From assembly GCA_029258325.1 (NCBI GenBank), contig JARHZF010000100.1, forward strand, positions 83,332 to 147,331: a stretch of DNA of 64,000 bases, written 5' to 3'. This document shows, piece by piece, positions 25,951-37,000 of the stretch. The notes beneath the pieces are model-generated. The model did no database searches and was not told where the DNA came from. It was given only the letters and a program-made list of their open reading frames with translations. Each line of letters begins with the position of its first letter. The first letter of the stretch is position 1. The position numbers were made by a program, and so were the translations under genes. This DNA comes from Anaerobiospirillum sp. (GTDB lineage Bacteria; Pseudomonadota; Gammaproteobacteria; Enterobacterales; Succinivibrionaceae).

Positions 25951-28257
25951 ATGAATAACGATAATAAAAATTTAAGTTTAGAGGGCATTGAGCAAATGCC
26001 TTTATTTAATTATGCAGAGTCTGCATATTTAAATTATTCAATGAATGTAATAAGAGATAGAGCCTTACCTTCAGTAACAGATGGATTAAAACCTGTACAA
26101 AGAAGAATTGTTTATGCAATGGCTAAACTTGGAATTACGCCAAAATCAAAACATGTAAAATCAGCAAGAACAGTAGGTGAGGTTTTAGGTAAATTTCACC
26201 CTCATGGTGATAGTGCTTGTTATGAAGCTATGGTTTTAATGGCACAGCCTTTTTCTTATAGATATCCTTTAATTGATGGTCAGGGAAATTGGGGTGATGT
26301 TGAAGAACCAAAGTCTTATGCTGCTATGCGTTATACAGAATCAAGACTTGCTAGTTTTTCAGATGTAATTTTAGAAGATTTAAACACAGGATGTGTTGAA
26401 TATATTCCAAATTTTGATGGTACAACTGTAGAACCTATAGCATTACCTGCACGTCTTCCTACTATTTTATTAAATGGTACAACAGGTATTGCTGTTGGTA
26501 TGGCAACAGATATTCCTCCTCATAATTTAAAAGAGGTAGGACTTGCAGCTATTAAACTTATAGAAAATAAAGATACAACTGTAAAAGAGTTAATGGAAAT
26601 AGTACAAGGACCTGATTATCCTTGTGGTGCAGAAATTATTACTCCAAAAGATGATCTTTTAAAAATCTATGAAACAGGTAGGGGTATTATTAGACAAAGA
26701 GCTGTCTATGAAGTCGAAAAAGATGGTATTGTAATTAAAGCTTTACCGTATCAAGTATCTTGTGGAAGTATTGAAAAACAAATTTCTGATTTAATTTCAA
26801 AGAAAAAACTTCCTATGGTATCTGATTTAATTAATGCATCTGACCATAAAAATCTTTGTAGATTAATTATTGTTCCAAAATCAAATAGAGTTGATATTGA
26901 TTCTTTAATGAGTCACTTATTTGCTTTAACTGATTTAGAAAAGACTTATAAAGTAAATTTAAATATCCTAGGTTTAGATGGAAAACCTCAAGTAAAAGAT
27001 CTCCGTACAATTTTACTTGAATGGATAGAATTTAGAGTTAATACTGTAAAAAGACGTTTAAATTATAGATTAGATGCTGTTAATAAACGTTTACATCTTT
27101 TAGATGGTCTTTTAATAGCTTTTTTAAATTTAGATGAAGTTATTAGAATAATTAGAGAAGAAGACGATCCTAAAAAGATTTTACAAGAAAAGTTTGATTT
27201 ATCTGATTTACAAGTTGACTATATTTTAGAAACAAAACTTCGTCAATTAGCAAGACTTGAAGAAATTAAGATAAAAGATGAACAAAAGAAACTCTTAACT
27301 GAAAAAGGTAAGCTTGAGGGCTTATTAGGTTCTGATTTAAAGTTAAAGAACTTTATTAAAAAGGAAATTAATACAGATATATCATCTTATGAAGATGAAA
27401 GACACTGTAGCATTATTGAAAGAGAAGAAGCTAAAGAGATATCTGAAGATAGTTTAGTTCCAAGTACTACTATGACCATTATCTTATCTAAGATGGGTTG
27501 GGTACGTGCAGCAACAGGTGCTGATATTGATGCTAAAGCTATGACTTATAGAAGTGGTGATGATTTCTTATCTCAAGCTACAGGAAAATCTAATGGTCAG
27601 GCTGTATTTATCACAAATTTAGGTCGAGCCTATACTGTAGATGTTAAAGATTTACCATCAGCTCGTGGTCAAGGTGAACCTTTAACTTCAAAAGCTGCTC
27701 TATCAGCAGGAGAATATGCTCAATATGTATTATGTGGTAATGAAAATGATCATTTCCTTATGCATACATCAAAGGCAGTAGGTTTTATTTGTAAGTATAC
27801 AGATTTAATAAGTCGTAATAAGTCAGGACGTGCTGTAGTAACTTTAGATGATGATGCTACTATTTTAAAACCAATATTAATCAATAATATTGAAGAGGAT
27901 TTAATAGCTGTTGTTTCAAAACAAGGTAAGTTATTAATTTATAATCTAAATGAGTTACCTGTATTAGTAAAGGGTAAGGGTGTTAAGATGATAAATATAG
28001 CATCCTCAAAACTTATTATAGGTTTAGATGCTCTAGCTTGTGCTGCTATTCTTCCTAAAAATAGTAAGATTATTATACATGCAGGTAAGAGAATCTTTAA
28101 TATAAATAAAGACGATATATTAAATAATGTTCAAACAAGAACAAGATGTGGTACTACATTACCTCAAGGTCTACAAAAGGTAGATTTTATTGAGGTTGTT
28201 ACTGATAAAAAAGAAGAAATTGAAGATAACTCTATAAATGATTTTGTTTTAGAGTAA
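25951..28257 (+). CDS. parC: DNA topoisomerase IV subunit A
   Basis: ParC breaks and rejoins DNA in the ParC2ParE2 decatenase. 768 residues (752 in E. coli). The winged-helix domain carries the catalytic Tyr128 in [12 protein letters not shown]. The quinolone-determining residues are wild-type: Ser88 and Glu92 in [13 protein letters not shown] (E. coli Ser80, Glu84). The C-terminal beta-pinwheel has ParC-like blades, without the GyrA box QRRGGKG; this, with its length, favours ParC over GyrA. parE is not adjacent. No strong ribosome site is visible, only weak purine-rich sequence. Confidence 0.95.
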   Translation: MNNDNKNLSLEGIEQMPLFNYAESAYLNYSMNVIRDRALPSVTDGLKPVQRRIVYAMAKLGITPKSKHVKSARTVGEVLGKFHPHGDSACYEAMVLMAQPFSYRYPLIDGQGNWGDVEEPKSYAAMRYTESRLASFSDVILEDLNTGCVEYIPNFDGTTVEPIALPARLPTILLNGTTGIAVGMATDIPPHNLKEVGLAAIKLIENKDTTVKELMEIVQGPDYPCGAEIITPKDDLLKIYETGRGIIRQRAVYEVEKDGIVIKALPYQVSCGSIEKQISDLISKKKLPMVSDLINASDHKNLCRLIIVPKSNRVDIDSLMSHLFALTDLEKTYKVNLNILGLDGKPQVKDLRTILLEWIEFRVNTVKRRLNYRLDAVNKRLHLLDGLLIAFLNLDEVIRIIREEDDPKKILQEKFDLSDLQVDYILETKLRQLARLEEIKIKDEQKKLLTEKGKLEGLLGSDLKLKNFIKKEINTDISSYEDERHCSIIEREEAKEISEDSLVPSTTMTIILSKMGWVRAATGADIDAKAMTYRSGDDFLSQATGKSNGQAVFITNLGRAYTVDVKDLPSARGQGEPLTSKAALSAGEYAQYVLCGNENDHFLMHTSKAVGFICKYTDLISRNKSGRAVVTLDDDATILKPILINNIEEDLIAVVSKQGKLLIYNLNELPVLVKGKGVKMINIASSKLIIGLDALACAAILPKNSKIIIHAGKRIFNINKDDILNNVQTRTRCGTTLPQGLQKVDFIEVVTDKKEEIEDNSINDFVLE

Positions 28258-28278
28258 AAATTTTAACTTATTCTTAAT

Positions 28279-28308
28279 AAAGAAAGGACCTTTTTAGGTC
28301 TTTTCTTT
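28279..28308 (+). terminator. parC terminator
   Basis: AAAGAAAGGACC (28279-28290) pairs, with one G-U, to GGTCTTTTCTTT (28297-28308). The T-rich right arm is followed by TATAAG. Confidence 0.7.
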
Positions 28309-28620
28309 TATAAGAGAAAATACTTTTACATACATATATAAAAATTTGTATTTTATTTTTATTTTTCTTAATTTTAAAACAAATATTTAAAAAAATAATT
28401 TTTGTACAGAAAATCATACTTTATTGTTTATTATGAATTTCAAGTATTTTATTTCAATATAAGATATTTTTTATTTTAAATTAGTTAATTAACTTTACTA
28501 ATAAGTATGTAATATTTGTGCTTTCTTTTAATCTAAATAAGAAAATTGTCTATTTATTTTATTAGAAATACTGTTTTGTGTTATATTTATATTAACATTA
28601 TGATCTACTAGGAGATTTTT
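28309..28620. other. AT-rich intergenic region
   Basis: About 310 bases of extremely AT-rich DNA between parC and the first binding-protein gene. I see no coding sequence and no RNA structure beyond the terminator at its left end. It must contain the promoter of the binding-protein gene, but too many TATAAT-like words occur to choose one. Confidence 0.5.
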
Positions 28621-29436
28621 ATGTTTTCTTTGTTTTCACTAAAAAAATATTTAATACTGTGTACCTCTATTTTTATTATGACAAATACAGCTTTTAGTTA
28701 TGATGATACATATATTAGAGATTATTCATATAAGGATGCTTTAAAAGGTGTAACTTTAAAAATAGGAGCATCTTCTTTCCCTCCTTTTGTTATAGTAGAT
28801 GAGGAAAAATATACACATCCATCAGGTCTTGAAATAGATATTTTAAATGAAGTACAAAAAAGATTAGGTTATACACTTCATAATAATAGATATATTTTTT
28901 CTTCTTCTGATTTTCTTTTAAAATCATGTGCATCTGGTGAAACAGATATTATTATTGCTGGATTTTCTTTAACTAAAGAAAGATTAAAAAACTTTCAATT
29001 TTCTCCATCTTTTTATCAATCATCACAAGCTGTGGTAACAAAAGATATAAATAAAGATAAAGTAAAATCATTTAAAGATTTAAATAATAAGACTTTATCT
29101 GCAGAACTTGGTTTAGATATAGCTTCTTGGTTTAAAGATGAGGGCATATCTGTAAAAGTAAAAGAATATGAAACAAACTTTATGTCTTATTATGGTATAG
29201 CTAAAGATGAGGCTTTTGCTACTGTTATAGATACTCCAAATGCTTTATATTATATAAAACAATGGCCTCAATCTAATTTAGCTATAGCTTTTACTACTAA
29301 TGAAGATAATGAAGAATCAAAAATAGGCTTTCTTTATAAAAAAGATTTTAAATATGCACCATATTTTAATCTAGCAATAAATGATATGTTAAAAGATGGA
29401 ACTATAGATAAAATTATTGATAAATACTTAAAATAA
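28621..29436 (+). CDS. Periplasmic amino-acid-type solute-binding protein (family 3)
   Basis: Extracellular solute-binding protein of the family-3 (His/Gln/Lys-type) group, 271 residues, with a signal peptide ending near TNTAFSYD. The fold markers are present: LKIGASSFPPFVIVDEE, SGLEIDILNEVQKRLGY, and AGFSLTKERLKNFQFS with the Arg that usually holds the ligand carboxylate, plus TVIDTPNALYY with the Asp that usually meets the amino group. No permease or ATPase gene is nearby. A GGAG ribosome site precedes the ATG. It is paralogous to the next gene and may act as an orphan binder for a permease encoded elsewhere, or as a sensor. Confidence 0.88.
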   Translation: MFSLFSLKKYLILCTSIFIMTNTAFSYDDTYIRDYSYKDALKGVTLKIGASSFPPFVIVDEEKYTHPSGLEIDILNEVQKRLGYTLHNNRYIFSSSDFLLKSCASGETDIIIAGFSLTKERLKNFQFSPSFYQSSQAVVTKDINKDKVKSFKDLNNKTLSAELGLDIASWFKDEGISVKVKEYETNFMSYYGIAKDEAFATVIDTPNALYYIKQWPQSNLAIAFTTNEDNEESKIGFLYKKDFKYAPYFNLAINDMLKDGTIDKIIDKYLK

Positions 29437-29470
29437 CATTAACTTCATATATAAAAAAACATCATAAATT

Positions 29471-29529
29471 ATTACACAAATCTCTTTTATAAATATCTTT
29501 TTATAAAAGATCTTTGTGTAATTTTTTTA
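29471..29529 (+). terminator. Long hairpin terminator between binding-protein paralogues
   Basis: ATTACACAAA (29471-29480) pairs with TTTGTGTAAT (29513-29522), and an inner CTTTTATAAA (29484-29493) with TTTATAAAAG (29500-29509). Seven Ts follow. The two paralogues are therefore separate transcription units. Confidence 0.8.
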
Positions 29530-29710
29530 TAAAAAAAAACAATAAATATAATCCTTATATAAGAATATTTATTTGTAAATTAATGTTTTTATAAAATCTA
29601 CAATAGCTCTTTTATAGAAAAATATGCTAAAAACTATTAATAAATACATATATTAAAAAAACAAGAGAGTATAATTTCAAAAGATTAAAATTATTATTTA
29701 GGGGTTTACA

Positions 29711-30544
29711 ATGTTAAATTTAACCAAAAAAATTAAGTTAGCTTTTACATTATTTGTTTTTTATCTGACACCAAATCTTGCATTTAGTGATGAATTTAGC
29801 TCTGTAGATAATAGTAGCTATACTAATGTAGATTATAAAAATGCACTAAAGGGTGTAGTTTTAAAAATAGGTGCAGCACCTTTTCCTCCTTTTGTTACTG
29901 TAAGTGAAGGTGCATATAAGGATCCTTGTGGTATTGAAATTGAAATATTAAACGAATTACAAAAGAGATTAGGATATTCTCTTGATAAAAATAAGTACAT
30001 TTTTGCACCATCTGATTTTGTTCTTAGTGCAGGTCATAATGGAACTATAGATATTATGTTAGGTGGTTTATCCTTAACTAAAGAAAGATTAAAAATATAT
30101 CCAACATCACCTGCTTATTATCAATCATCACAAGCTATTGTAACTAGAGCATCTGATGCTGATCATATTAAAAGTTTTGATGATTTAAATGGTAAAACTT
30201 TAGCTACAGAAATGGGTATTGATATTAGAAGTTGGCTTGATGGTTCTAATGCTCATGTAAAAATAAAAGAGTATGCAACTAACTTTATGACTTATTATGC
30301 CATATCAAAAGGCGATGCTGATGCTACTATTATTGATACACCAAATGCTCTTTTTTACTCTAATAAATGGGATTTTGGTAATTTAAAAATAGCATTTATA
30401 ACTAATGTAGGTAATGAAGATTCTAATGTTGGATTAATTTATAAAAGAGGCTTTAAATATACAAAGTATTTTAATGCAGCTCTTAAAGATATGTTAGCAG
30501 ATGGTACTGTACAAAAAATTATAGATAAATATACCAAAGATTAA
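29711..30544 (+). CDS. Periplasmic amino-acid-type solute-binding protein (family 3), paralogue
   Basis: 277 residues, clearly duplicated from the preceding binding protein (shared YKDALKGV/YKNALKGV start, SLTKERLK, SPAYYQSSQAIVT, IDTPNALFY, DGTVQKIIDKY). Signal peptide about residues 1-26 (LTPNLAFSDE). It keeps the ligand Arg in TKERLK and Asp in IIDTPNAL. The two copies differ most in the loops FSSSDFLLKSCASGE / FAPSDFVLSAGHNGT, so their ligands may differ. No transport partners adjoin it. The leader of 180 bases is AT-rich with an AGGGG-type ribosome site (TTTAGGGGTTT). Confidence 0.88.
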   Translation: MLNLTKKIKLAFTLFVFYLTPNLAFSDEFSSVDNSSYTNVDYKNALKGVVLKIGAAPFPPFVTVSEGAYKDPCGIEIEILNELQKRLGYSLDKNKYIFAPSDFVLSAGHNGTIDIMLGGLSLTKERLKIYPTSPAYYQSSQAIVTRASDADHIKSFDDLNGKTLATEMGIDIRSWLDGSNAHVKIKEYATNFMTYYAISKGDADATIIDTPNALFYSNKWDFGNLKIAFITNVGNEDSNVGLIYKRGFKYTKYFNAALKDMLADGTVQKIIDKYTKD

Positions 30545-30571
30545 TTAGATCTTTTAAATATTTTCTAATAT

Positions 30572-30602
30572 TAAAGTAGTGAGCTTTAGCCCCACTACTT
30601 TA
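30572..30602. terminator. Bidirectional terminator
   Basis: TAAAGTAGTG (30572-30581) pairs with CACTACTTTA (30593-30602) between the convergent binding-protein and HAD genes. Confidence 0.75.
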
Positions 30603-30615
30603 ATTATAAATTTAC

Positions 30616-31479
30616 TTATTTACTACTAAGATTTGCTTCATTTAAATTATTTCTATGCCAATTTTCAAGAACCTCAAAATGTTGAGTTTTTTTAATAATA
30701 TTCTTAATTAAAATATCCAGATCTTTATTTTCAGAATAATCAGCACAAGCAAAATATCTAATTCTTTCTTCCTTTATCATCTTAAATACTTTTTCTGTAT
30801 TATTATGTTCAGGATTATAAACTCCAATAGAGTGTCCACCATGTGAATTAACAAGTTTCATACATGGTATGTCTGTTTCACTATCTCCTATATAAACTAT
30901 ATTTCTAAAAGGAGCATGAAAATCACCTTTTGGGAAATACTCATTTACTTTTTTATCATTAACACCTAATGTTCCTTTTTCAACTCTAAATAAAAATTGA
31001 GTTTTATTAGTGTAATTTATAGCTTGAGCTGGCCATATAGCAATACCATTGTCATCATATAAAAAGGAACTTGCATAAATGGCTTTAAAGACATGAGATA
31101 TGGAACTACCTTCTATCATTTCTTTAAGTCCTGATGAAATAATGTAATGCTCAACTGTCACACCATGTTCTTTACCATAAGCATTAATTCTATCAAACCA
31201 AGTTTCAACACCTTTAAATAGGGTAATTTTTGAGCCATATTCTTTAAGCTTATCTTTGCTTACAAAAAACTTACCATAAGCTTTTTTTACCATAAGATAC
31301 ATATAAGCTAGATTTGTATCCATGTCATTTTCATTTGCAAGTATATTTGCCTCTTCCCAAAAAGCATTAACATTATTTTCACCTAAAGATTGTATATATC
31401 CTTGTGCCTGCATATCATCAGGAGTTAATGTTTTATCAAAGTCATAACAAATAGCAAGAATTGGATTTGTATCTTCCAT
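30616..31479 (-). CDS. HAD-superfamily phosphatase
   Basis: 287-residue cytoplasmic protein with the HAD motifs: nucleophile loop YDFDKTLTPDD (Asp13, Asp15), motif II YIISSGLKEM, and motif IV IVYIGDSETDIPCM. The cap region lies between motifs I and II. It is close to the uncharacterised HAD proteins annotated as haloacid dehalogenase-like or PSP-like; the substrate cannot be deduced. It is transcribed alone, downstream of the yggS-proC-yggT terminator and convergent with the binding-protein gene. Confidence 0.8.
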   Translation of the reverse strand: MEDTNPILAICYDFDKTLTPDDMQAQGYIQSLGENNVNAFWEEANILANENDMDTNLAYMYLMVKKAYGKFFVSKDKLKEYGSKITLFKGVETWFDRINAYGKEHGVTVEHYIISSGLKEMIEGSSISHVFKAIYASSFLYDDNGIAIWPAQAINYTNKTQFLFRVEKGTLGVNDKKVNEYFPKGDFHAPFRNIVYIGDSETDIPCMKLVNSHGGHSIGVYNPEHNNTEKVFKMIKEERIRYFACADYSENKDLDILIKNIIKKTQHFEVLENWHRNNLNEANLSSK

Positions 31480-31503
31480 AATATCCTAAACCTTTTAATA
31501 TAA

Positions 31504-31529
31504 AAAAAGCACCTTAAAAAGTGCTTTTT
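31504..31529 (-). terminator. yggS-proC-yggT operon terminator
   Basis: AAAAAGCAC (31504-31512) pairs with GTGCTTTTT (31521-31529). It lies directly after the yggT stop on the minus strand and before the HAD gene start. Confidence 0.85.
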
Positions 31530-31537
31530 AATATATA

Positions 31538-32092
31538 TTAAATAATTATCCAAAATAGAGTAAATATGTTTCTAAAAAGACTATCTAAAGCATAAAGAGC
31601 TAATAGTACAATCATTAAAGAAATATCTATCATACCAATAGGTGGAATAATTCTTTGCACAGGACCTATTATAGGTTGAGTTAGTGTTGATGTGTAATAA
31701 CTAATCTCACGTGTTGCAGGTAACCATGAACATAAAGCTTGAATTAACATTAATGTCACAAGTAAGTAACCAAAACACTTAACTGCCATTAAAAAGCCCT
31801 CTAAAATACCAAAGGCAATTTGATTACCAACACCTATAGGGGCTAATAATAAAAATCCTACCCAAAAGACAATAGATATAATTAAAGCTACAAAAATAGG
31901 AGCTAGATTTACACTCTTTATCTTAACTGCATTAATGCCTGGAATGTTATAGATAAAGTTAGTAAAAGATCTCACACCATTTGAAAAAGGATGGTAGCTA
32001 TAATTGCTAGAAAGATCTATTAAAAATCTAAGTAAAAAGAGAATAACAACTGCTTCTGCTAAATAAATAAAAAGACTTAATGTGCCTAACAT
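31538..32092 (-). CDS. yggT: YggT family membrane protein
   Basis: 184 residues with four to five membrane segments and two YGGT repeats (FIYLAEAVVILFLLRFLIDL near residues 8-27 and FGYLLVTLMLIQALCSW near 107-123; RIIPPIGMIDISLMI closes the second). Members are linked to osmotic tolerance and, in other lineages, to membrane organisation; the exact role is not known. The gene ends a yggS-proC-yggT operon, an arrangement common in gammaproteobacteria. Confidence 0.88.
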   Translation of the reverse strand: MLGTLSLFIYLAEAVVILFLLRFLIDLSSNYSYHPFSNGVRSFTNFIYNIPGINAVKIKSVNLAPIFVALIISIVFWVGFLLLAPIGVGNQIAFGILEGFLMAVKCFGYLLVTLMLIQALCSWLPATREISYYTSTLTQPIIGPVQRIIPPIGMIDISLMIVLLALYALDSLFRNIFTLFWIII

Positions 32093-32118
32093 AAAATATA
32101 TCCTAAAAATCCTAGAAA

Positions 32119-32934
32119 TTAACTTCTAAACATTTGTTCAATTTCATTTGTTCTTTTTAATGTTGCCTCTATAGTTTTATCAACCATAGTTTCAAAATTA
32201 AACTCAGTCATAATATTAAGACCTGCCTGAGTAGTACCACCTTTTGAGGTTACTTCCTCTCTTAATTTAGAAATTGGTGTGTCTTGATTTTGAATTACCA
32301 TAGATGTAGTTCCAAGCATAACTTGTTCTACCATCTTACGTGCTTGCTCTTCACTAAAACCATATTTTACAGCTTGATCAGAGAGAGCTTCCATAAATCT
32401 ATAAATAAATGCAGGTGCAGAGCCACAAACACCTGCAATAACATTAATATCTTGTTCTTTTTGCAAGAATATATTGTTACCAAGAGGAGATAATATATTA
32501 GTTATAATTTCTTTATCACAAGATGTTGCACCTTCATATAAGAAAATACCACAAGTGCCTAAACCAATTTTAGCAGGGGTATTTGGCATGATACGTATAA
32601 TTCTATTATTTTGAAGATATTTCTCTATCTCCTTACAAGAAAATGCAGCAGCCATAGATACAATTAAGCATTTCTTTGCATTTTCAGAACCTTGTGATAA
32701 TTCTGTTAATACATCAGGTAGTACTTGAGGTTTTACACCTAAAAATAAAACATCACAATTTTCTGCAACTTCAATATTATTTGTACATAAAGTATGACAA
32801 ACATCTTTAAATTGCTCACATTTAATAGGGTGAGGAGTTGCAATTAAAATCTCTAAGTCTTTATTATTTGTAGATAAAATGCCATTTATTATGCAAGATG
32901 ACATATTACCACCACCAATAAAACCAATTTTCAT
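32119..32934 (-). CDS. proC: Pyrroline-5-carboxylate reductase
   Basis: ProC reduces 1-pyrroline-5-carboxylate to proline with NAD(P)H. 271 residues (269 in E. coli). The Rossmann motif MKIGFIGGGNM is at the N-terminus. IRIMPNTPAKIGLGTCGIF (19 residues, about 114-132) and the C-terminal signature EEVTSKGGTTQAGLN (about 226-240; read LREEVTSKGGTTQAGL) are present. It lies between yggS (6-base gap) and yggT (26-base gap). Confidence 0.96.
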   Translation of the reverse strand: MKIGFIGGGNMSSCIINGILSTNNKDLEILIATPHPIKCEQFKDVCHTLCTNNIEVAENCDVLFLGVKPQVLPDVLTELSQGSENAKKCLIVSMAAAFSCKEIEKYLQNNRIIRIMPNTPAKIGLGTCGIFLYEGATSCDKEIITNILSPLGNNIFLQKEQDINVIAGVCGSAPAFIYRFMEALSDQAVKYGFSEEQARKMVEQVMLGTTSMVIQNQDTPISKLREEVTSKGGTTQAGLNIMTEFNFETMVDKTIEATLKRTNEIEQMFRS

Positions 32935-32940
32935 ATATAT

Positions 32941-33645
32941 TTAATCCCTCTTATATTCTCTTTGACCAAAAATTGCAGTACCAATTCTTACTTCTGTACT
33001 ACCATTTTCTATTGCGATGTCCATATCATGAGTCATACCAAGTGATAATATATTAAAATCTTTTATATTGCTTGAATATAAGTCAAAAACACGTTTAAAT
33101 TTAGAAAATTCTTCTTTTAATATAAATTCATCACTTGTATTTAAACCAATGGCCATAAGACCACGTAATCTTAAATTTTTAAGTTTTAAGATCTCATTTA
33201 TAAGTGCATCTATATCTTCGTAACTACAACCTGATTTTTGCTCTTCATTTGATATATTAACCTGAATTAATACATCAAGAGCTCCAAGTTTTGTATCCCT
33301 TAATTCATTTAGCTTTATAGCTGTCTTTATTTTATCAATAGATTCTACCATTGACGCAGAATTTGCTATTAATTTTATTTTATTGCTTTGAATTGGTCCT
33401 ATAAAATGCCAAATTATATCTTTATAGCCTTTAGCATTTAATAATTCAACTTTATCAAACATTTCTTTAGCGTAATTTTCGCCAAAATGTCTTTGACCAT
33501 TATCATAAGCTTCAATAATAGCCTCTATTGGTTTAGTTTTAGAAACACATAAAAGATTAATATTATCATCTCTTTTATATTGTTCCTTTAAATCAGCTAT
33601 CTTCCTTAAGATAGTATTAATATTGTTAGATATATTAGTATCCAT
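32941..33645 (-). CDS. yggS: PLP homeostasis protein YggS
   Basis: Alanine-racemase-fold protein that holds pyridoxal phosphate and balances cellular PLP; no catalysis is established. 234 residues, as in E. coli. PLP lysine Lys36 is in LLCVSKTKPI, and HFGENYAKE, WHFIGPIQSNK and the C-terminal MTHDMDIAIENGSTEVRIG are present. First gene of the operon. Confidence 0.96.
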   Translation of the reverse strand: MDTNISNNINTILRKIADLKEQYKRDDNINLLCVSKTKPIEAIIEAYDNGQRHFGENYAKEMFDKVELLNAKGYKDIIWHFIGPIQSNKIKLIANSASMVESIDKIKTAIKLNELRDTKLGALDVLIQVNISNEEQKSGCSYEDIDALINEILKLKNLRLRGLMAIGLNTSDEFILKEEFSKFKRVFDLYSSNIKDFNILSLGMTHDMDIAIENGSTEVRIGTAIFGQREYKRD

Positions 33646-33727
33646 GATAAAAATTGTCTTAAAAAAAATCTATAATATGAAGTATTATAACGTTTATTTT
33701 GTAATTTAGTTAATTGTAGGATATTTC

Positions 33728-33934
33728 ATGTTTGCAATAGATCCAAAAGATTGTACAAATTGTGGTGAATGTGTAAAGGCATGTCCTTGCGATGCAATTG
33801 TTGAAGAAAATGGAACACATAAAATTATTGACTCATTATGTGTAGAATGTGGTGGTTGTCTTGATGTTTGTGAGTTTGGTGCAGTCTTTGAAGGAACTTT
33901 AGAAGAGATAAAAAATGTTATTTATGTTGAATAA
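33728..33934 (+). CDS. 2[4Fe-4S] ferredoxin
   Basis: 68-residue ferredoxin with two cluster motifs. The first is CTNCGECVKACP (Cys9, 12, 15, 19) and the second CVECGGCLDVCE (Cys38, 41, 44, 48). An additional Cys21 follows the first. The pattern resembles clostridial or YfhL/Alvin-type electron carriers. It stands alone between yggS (divergent) and mscK (convergent). A TAGG ribosome site precedes the ATG. The redox partner is unknown. Confidence 0.92.
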   Translation: MFAIDPKDCTNCGECVKACPCDAIVEENGTHKIIDSLCVECGGCLDVCEFGAVFEGTLEEIKNVIYVE

Positions 33935-33966
33935 ATAATTTCTTATTTTTACAAAACATCAAAATA

Positions 33967-34002
33967 AAAACTCCATTAACTTTTGATAATTAATGGAGTT
34001 TT
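33967..34002. terminator. Bidirectional terminator
   Basis: AAAACTCCATTAA (33967-33979) pairs perfectly with TTAATGGAGTTTT (33990-34002), with further Ts. It lies between the convergent ferredoxin and mscK genes. Confidence 0.9.
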
Positions 34003-34007
34003 GTTTT

Positions 34008-37000
34008 TTACTTAACAGTTAGAACATCACCTGTATCTAAATTTTTTATCTTCACATCTAATTGATTAAATGGAATTTCTATATTTTCTTTAGCAAAGCG
34101 TTTTAATGTCTGTTCACTTAGGTAATCAAAAGTATTTTTTCTATTACCAATTTCATTTACAAACACTTCACACATAATAGTTACACTACTTGCATCTAAA
34201 CTCTTTATATATATGCGAGGTGGTTTATCATGACTTAGATATTTACAGCTTTTTACAATTGATTTTAAGATACCCTTAGCTTTAGTTGGATCTGCATCAT
34301 AGGCAATACCTACAGCAAATTCAATCATAGTAATAGTATTAGATAAAGACCAATTAGTTAAAGCTGAAGTAATAAATTCCTTATTTGGAATTACAACTTC
34401 CTTATTATCAAAAGATACAATATTTGTAGCTCTAATTCTTATCTTATTTACTGTACCTGAAAGACCATTTAAAGTAACTATATCACCTACACGAATTTGT
34501 CTTTCAAATAAAATAATAAGACCTGATACAAAGTTTGCAAATATTTCTTGTAAACCAAAACCAAGACCTACAGATAAAGCAGCTACAAGCCATTGTAAAT
34601 TATCCCAACTAATACCAAGAGCACTAGCAGAGAAGATAACACCTAGAGCTGTAATTATATAAGATGAGATAATTCTTACTGTATAACTTGTACTCTTATG
34701 TCCTACAGAAAATCTTAATAGGAATAAACGTTCTAAAAGAGCAGGCAAGTTTTTATTTAAAATTACAGATATACTAAAGATGATAATAGCAGTAGATAGA
34801 TCTGCTAAAGTTAGCATACTTGTTATTTCATAATTACCATTTACCAATGTCTTTGAAGACCAAATTATAATGGTATCTAAATAAGATAGAACGCTAGCTA
34901 AATCTGACCATTGAATATAGAGTAAATAAGCAATAGCACAAAGAAGCATGATATTGATTAATTTAAAAGCTTTAGTATTAATTAGATCAAATTTCACGCT
35001 TTCATTCTTATTGTAATTATCGCTATTATCTTTTTTTACAATTAAATCTAAACCTTGTGATCTTAATTTATTAGAATCTTCAGCTTCTTTTTCAAGAATA
35101 GCAAGGGCTTTAAATTTAGATGTCTTTAATAATCTAATTTCAGCTACATAAAGCTCACGTTTAATTAAGTTTGAAAGTAAAACATAGAGCATACATATAT
35201 AGAATGAATATGCAATTCTATTAATTAGTTTAATAGCTGTATAGTAGTAACCTAAAGATAACATTACAATTAAGGTTAAAGGTACAGCTATAGCACATAA
35301 AAGCTTTATGTAATCTATAAATAATATTTCTTCTGAATAAAACTTTTGTTTAAATGTTTTGTAAATAATACAAGTTAGATAAATACAGCAAATAAAGACA
35401 ATAGTGTAACCTATATTATCTGTAGATATATATATAGGTTCTATCTCTCTAATATTTGCTATAGATAAAACAGGAATAACAGCAAACCATACTTTATCTA
35501 TAAAGCTTCTTTGCATCTTTACAACAGATGGAGGTGTAGCAAAGTGTCTTTGTGATAAAGAGTTAACTTTAAATATTTCAAGGAAGTATAAAAAGACAAT
35601 AACATGCAATGCAAGCATTGACATAACAATATAGTGGTTTGCTGGATTTTCAAGCACTATATATATAATAATTGAACCAAGACCTATGATGACAAAAGCT
35701 TTTGGCAATATGTAAAAGAACTTTATAAGTAGAGCAAGAGGTGTTACAAAAAATCCATCTGACACCTTATCTATACGCATAGCAAGTTTATTATCTATTC
35801 TATTTAAAGTAGGGGATAGAGAATAAAGTAACCAACCTAGTAATAAACAAGGTATAAAAAAAGGCATTAAGAATTGAGATGTTCTTATATAAAAACCTTC
35901 TGTGCCTATAGTAGAGAAGAAACTTGTTAATTGATTTTGCACTATTGGTATATAGTTTTTAACAAAATCAATACCTAAAGGTAAATTACTTGATAACCAA
36001 AATAAATGTTCATTAATTAAAGATGTAACTTTAGCTTTAATAGTTTGATATTCAGAGTATTTAAGTTTTAAATTAATAGCTAAATTTTGAGACTCTGATA
36101 AACCTAAATAAAGTTGATCATATAACTCTTTTCTATGTTTAATAATAGATATAAGTTCTTCTCTATGAGGTTTAAGATTAGGATTCTTTTTTATATAGTT
36201 ATCAATATAAAGATTTACATCAAAAATAGCATCTCTATAACTTCTAAGATCATACATCCATATATTTAAATTAGGGATGAGCTCATCTAAGTTAAATGAA
36301 ATAGCAACAGATGGAATCTCACTTTGTTGTCTATTTAAAAGACGAGATAAAATCAAACTTCCTTTTAATTGAGTTAGTTGATCAGATAAGTTTTTTTCAA
36401 TTTGCTTTACAGAAGAGAGGGCATTTTCAACCTCTAATACTTCTTGAGACATTCTGCTATTTCTTTTTAGGTTATTGTCAATATTAGCAATAATCTCTTT
36501 ATTTTTTTTGATCTCTTTTTCAAGCTCAGGAATTTCTTTAACCTTACTATTTGATAAGTTGACATCAATTTCAAGTTTTGATGCTACTTTTTCATTTAAA
36601 TAAGATTGTATTTTTCTTATATATTCATTAAGCCATCTAGTTTCAAGTGTATAGATCTTGACCTTGTAATTAGCAATATCAGATATAGAATTTTGATGAT
36701 TTAATTGTTCTTTTAAATATTGATTTTCAAGTTCATATCTATAGTATGAAACCTTTTGTAAAAGCATATCTATACTATCATTAGTTGAGTTTATATTTGT
36801 TATTTGTAATGATAGATTATTTATAGCTGTAGTATTTTTAGATATAGTAGCTTGAGCTCTTGTAGGTAAAGATTGAATATTTACAAATTCAGCATTAGCT
36901 TTAGATAAGTTTTCTTGAGCTAATTGTTGTGAAGATGTAAGATCTGATAGTTTTTGTTTTATTTCATTATCAGAATAATCTTTAATTTCAGGTATATTAT

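Noticed and set aside
25951..28257. GyrA rather than ParC
   Set aside because: The length, the ParC-like [13 protein letters not shown] and the lack of a GyrA box in the C-terminal domain point to ParC.
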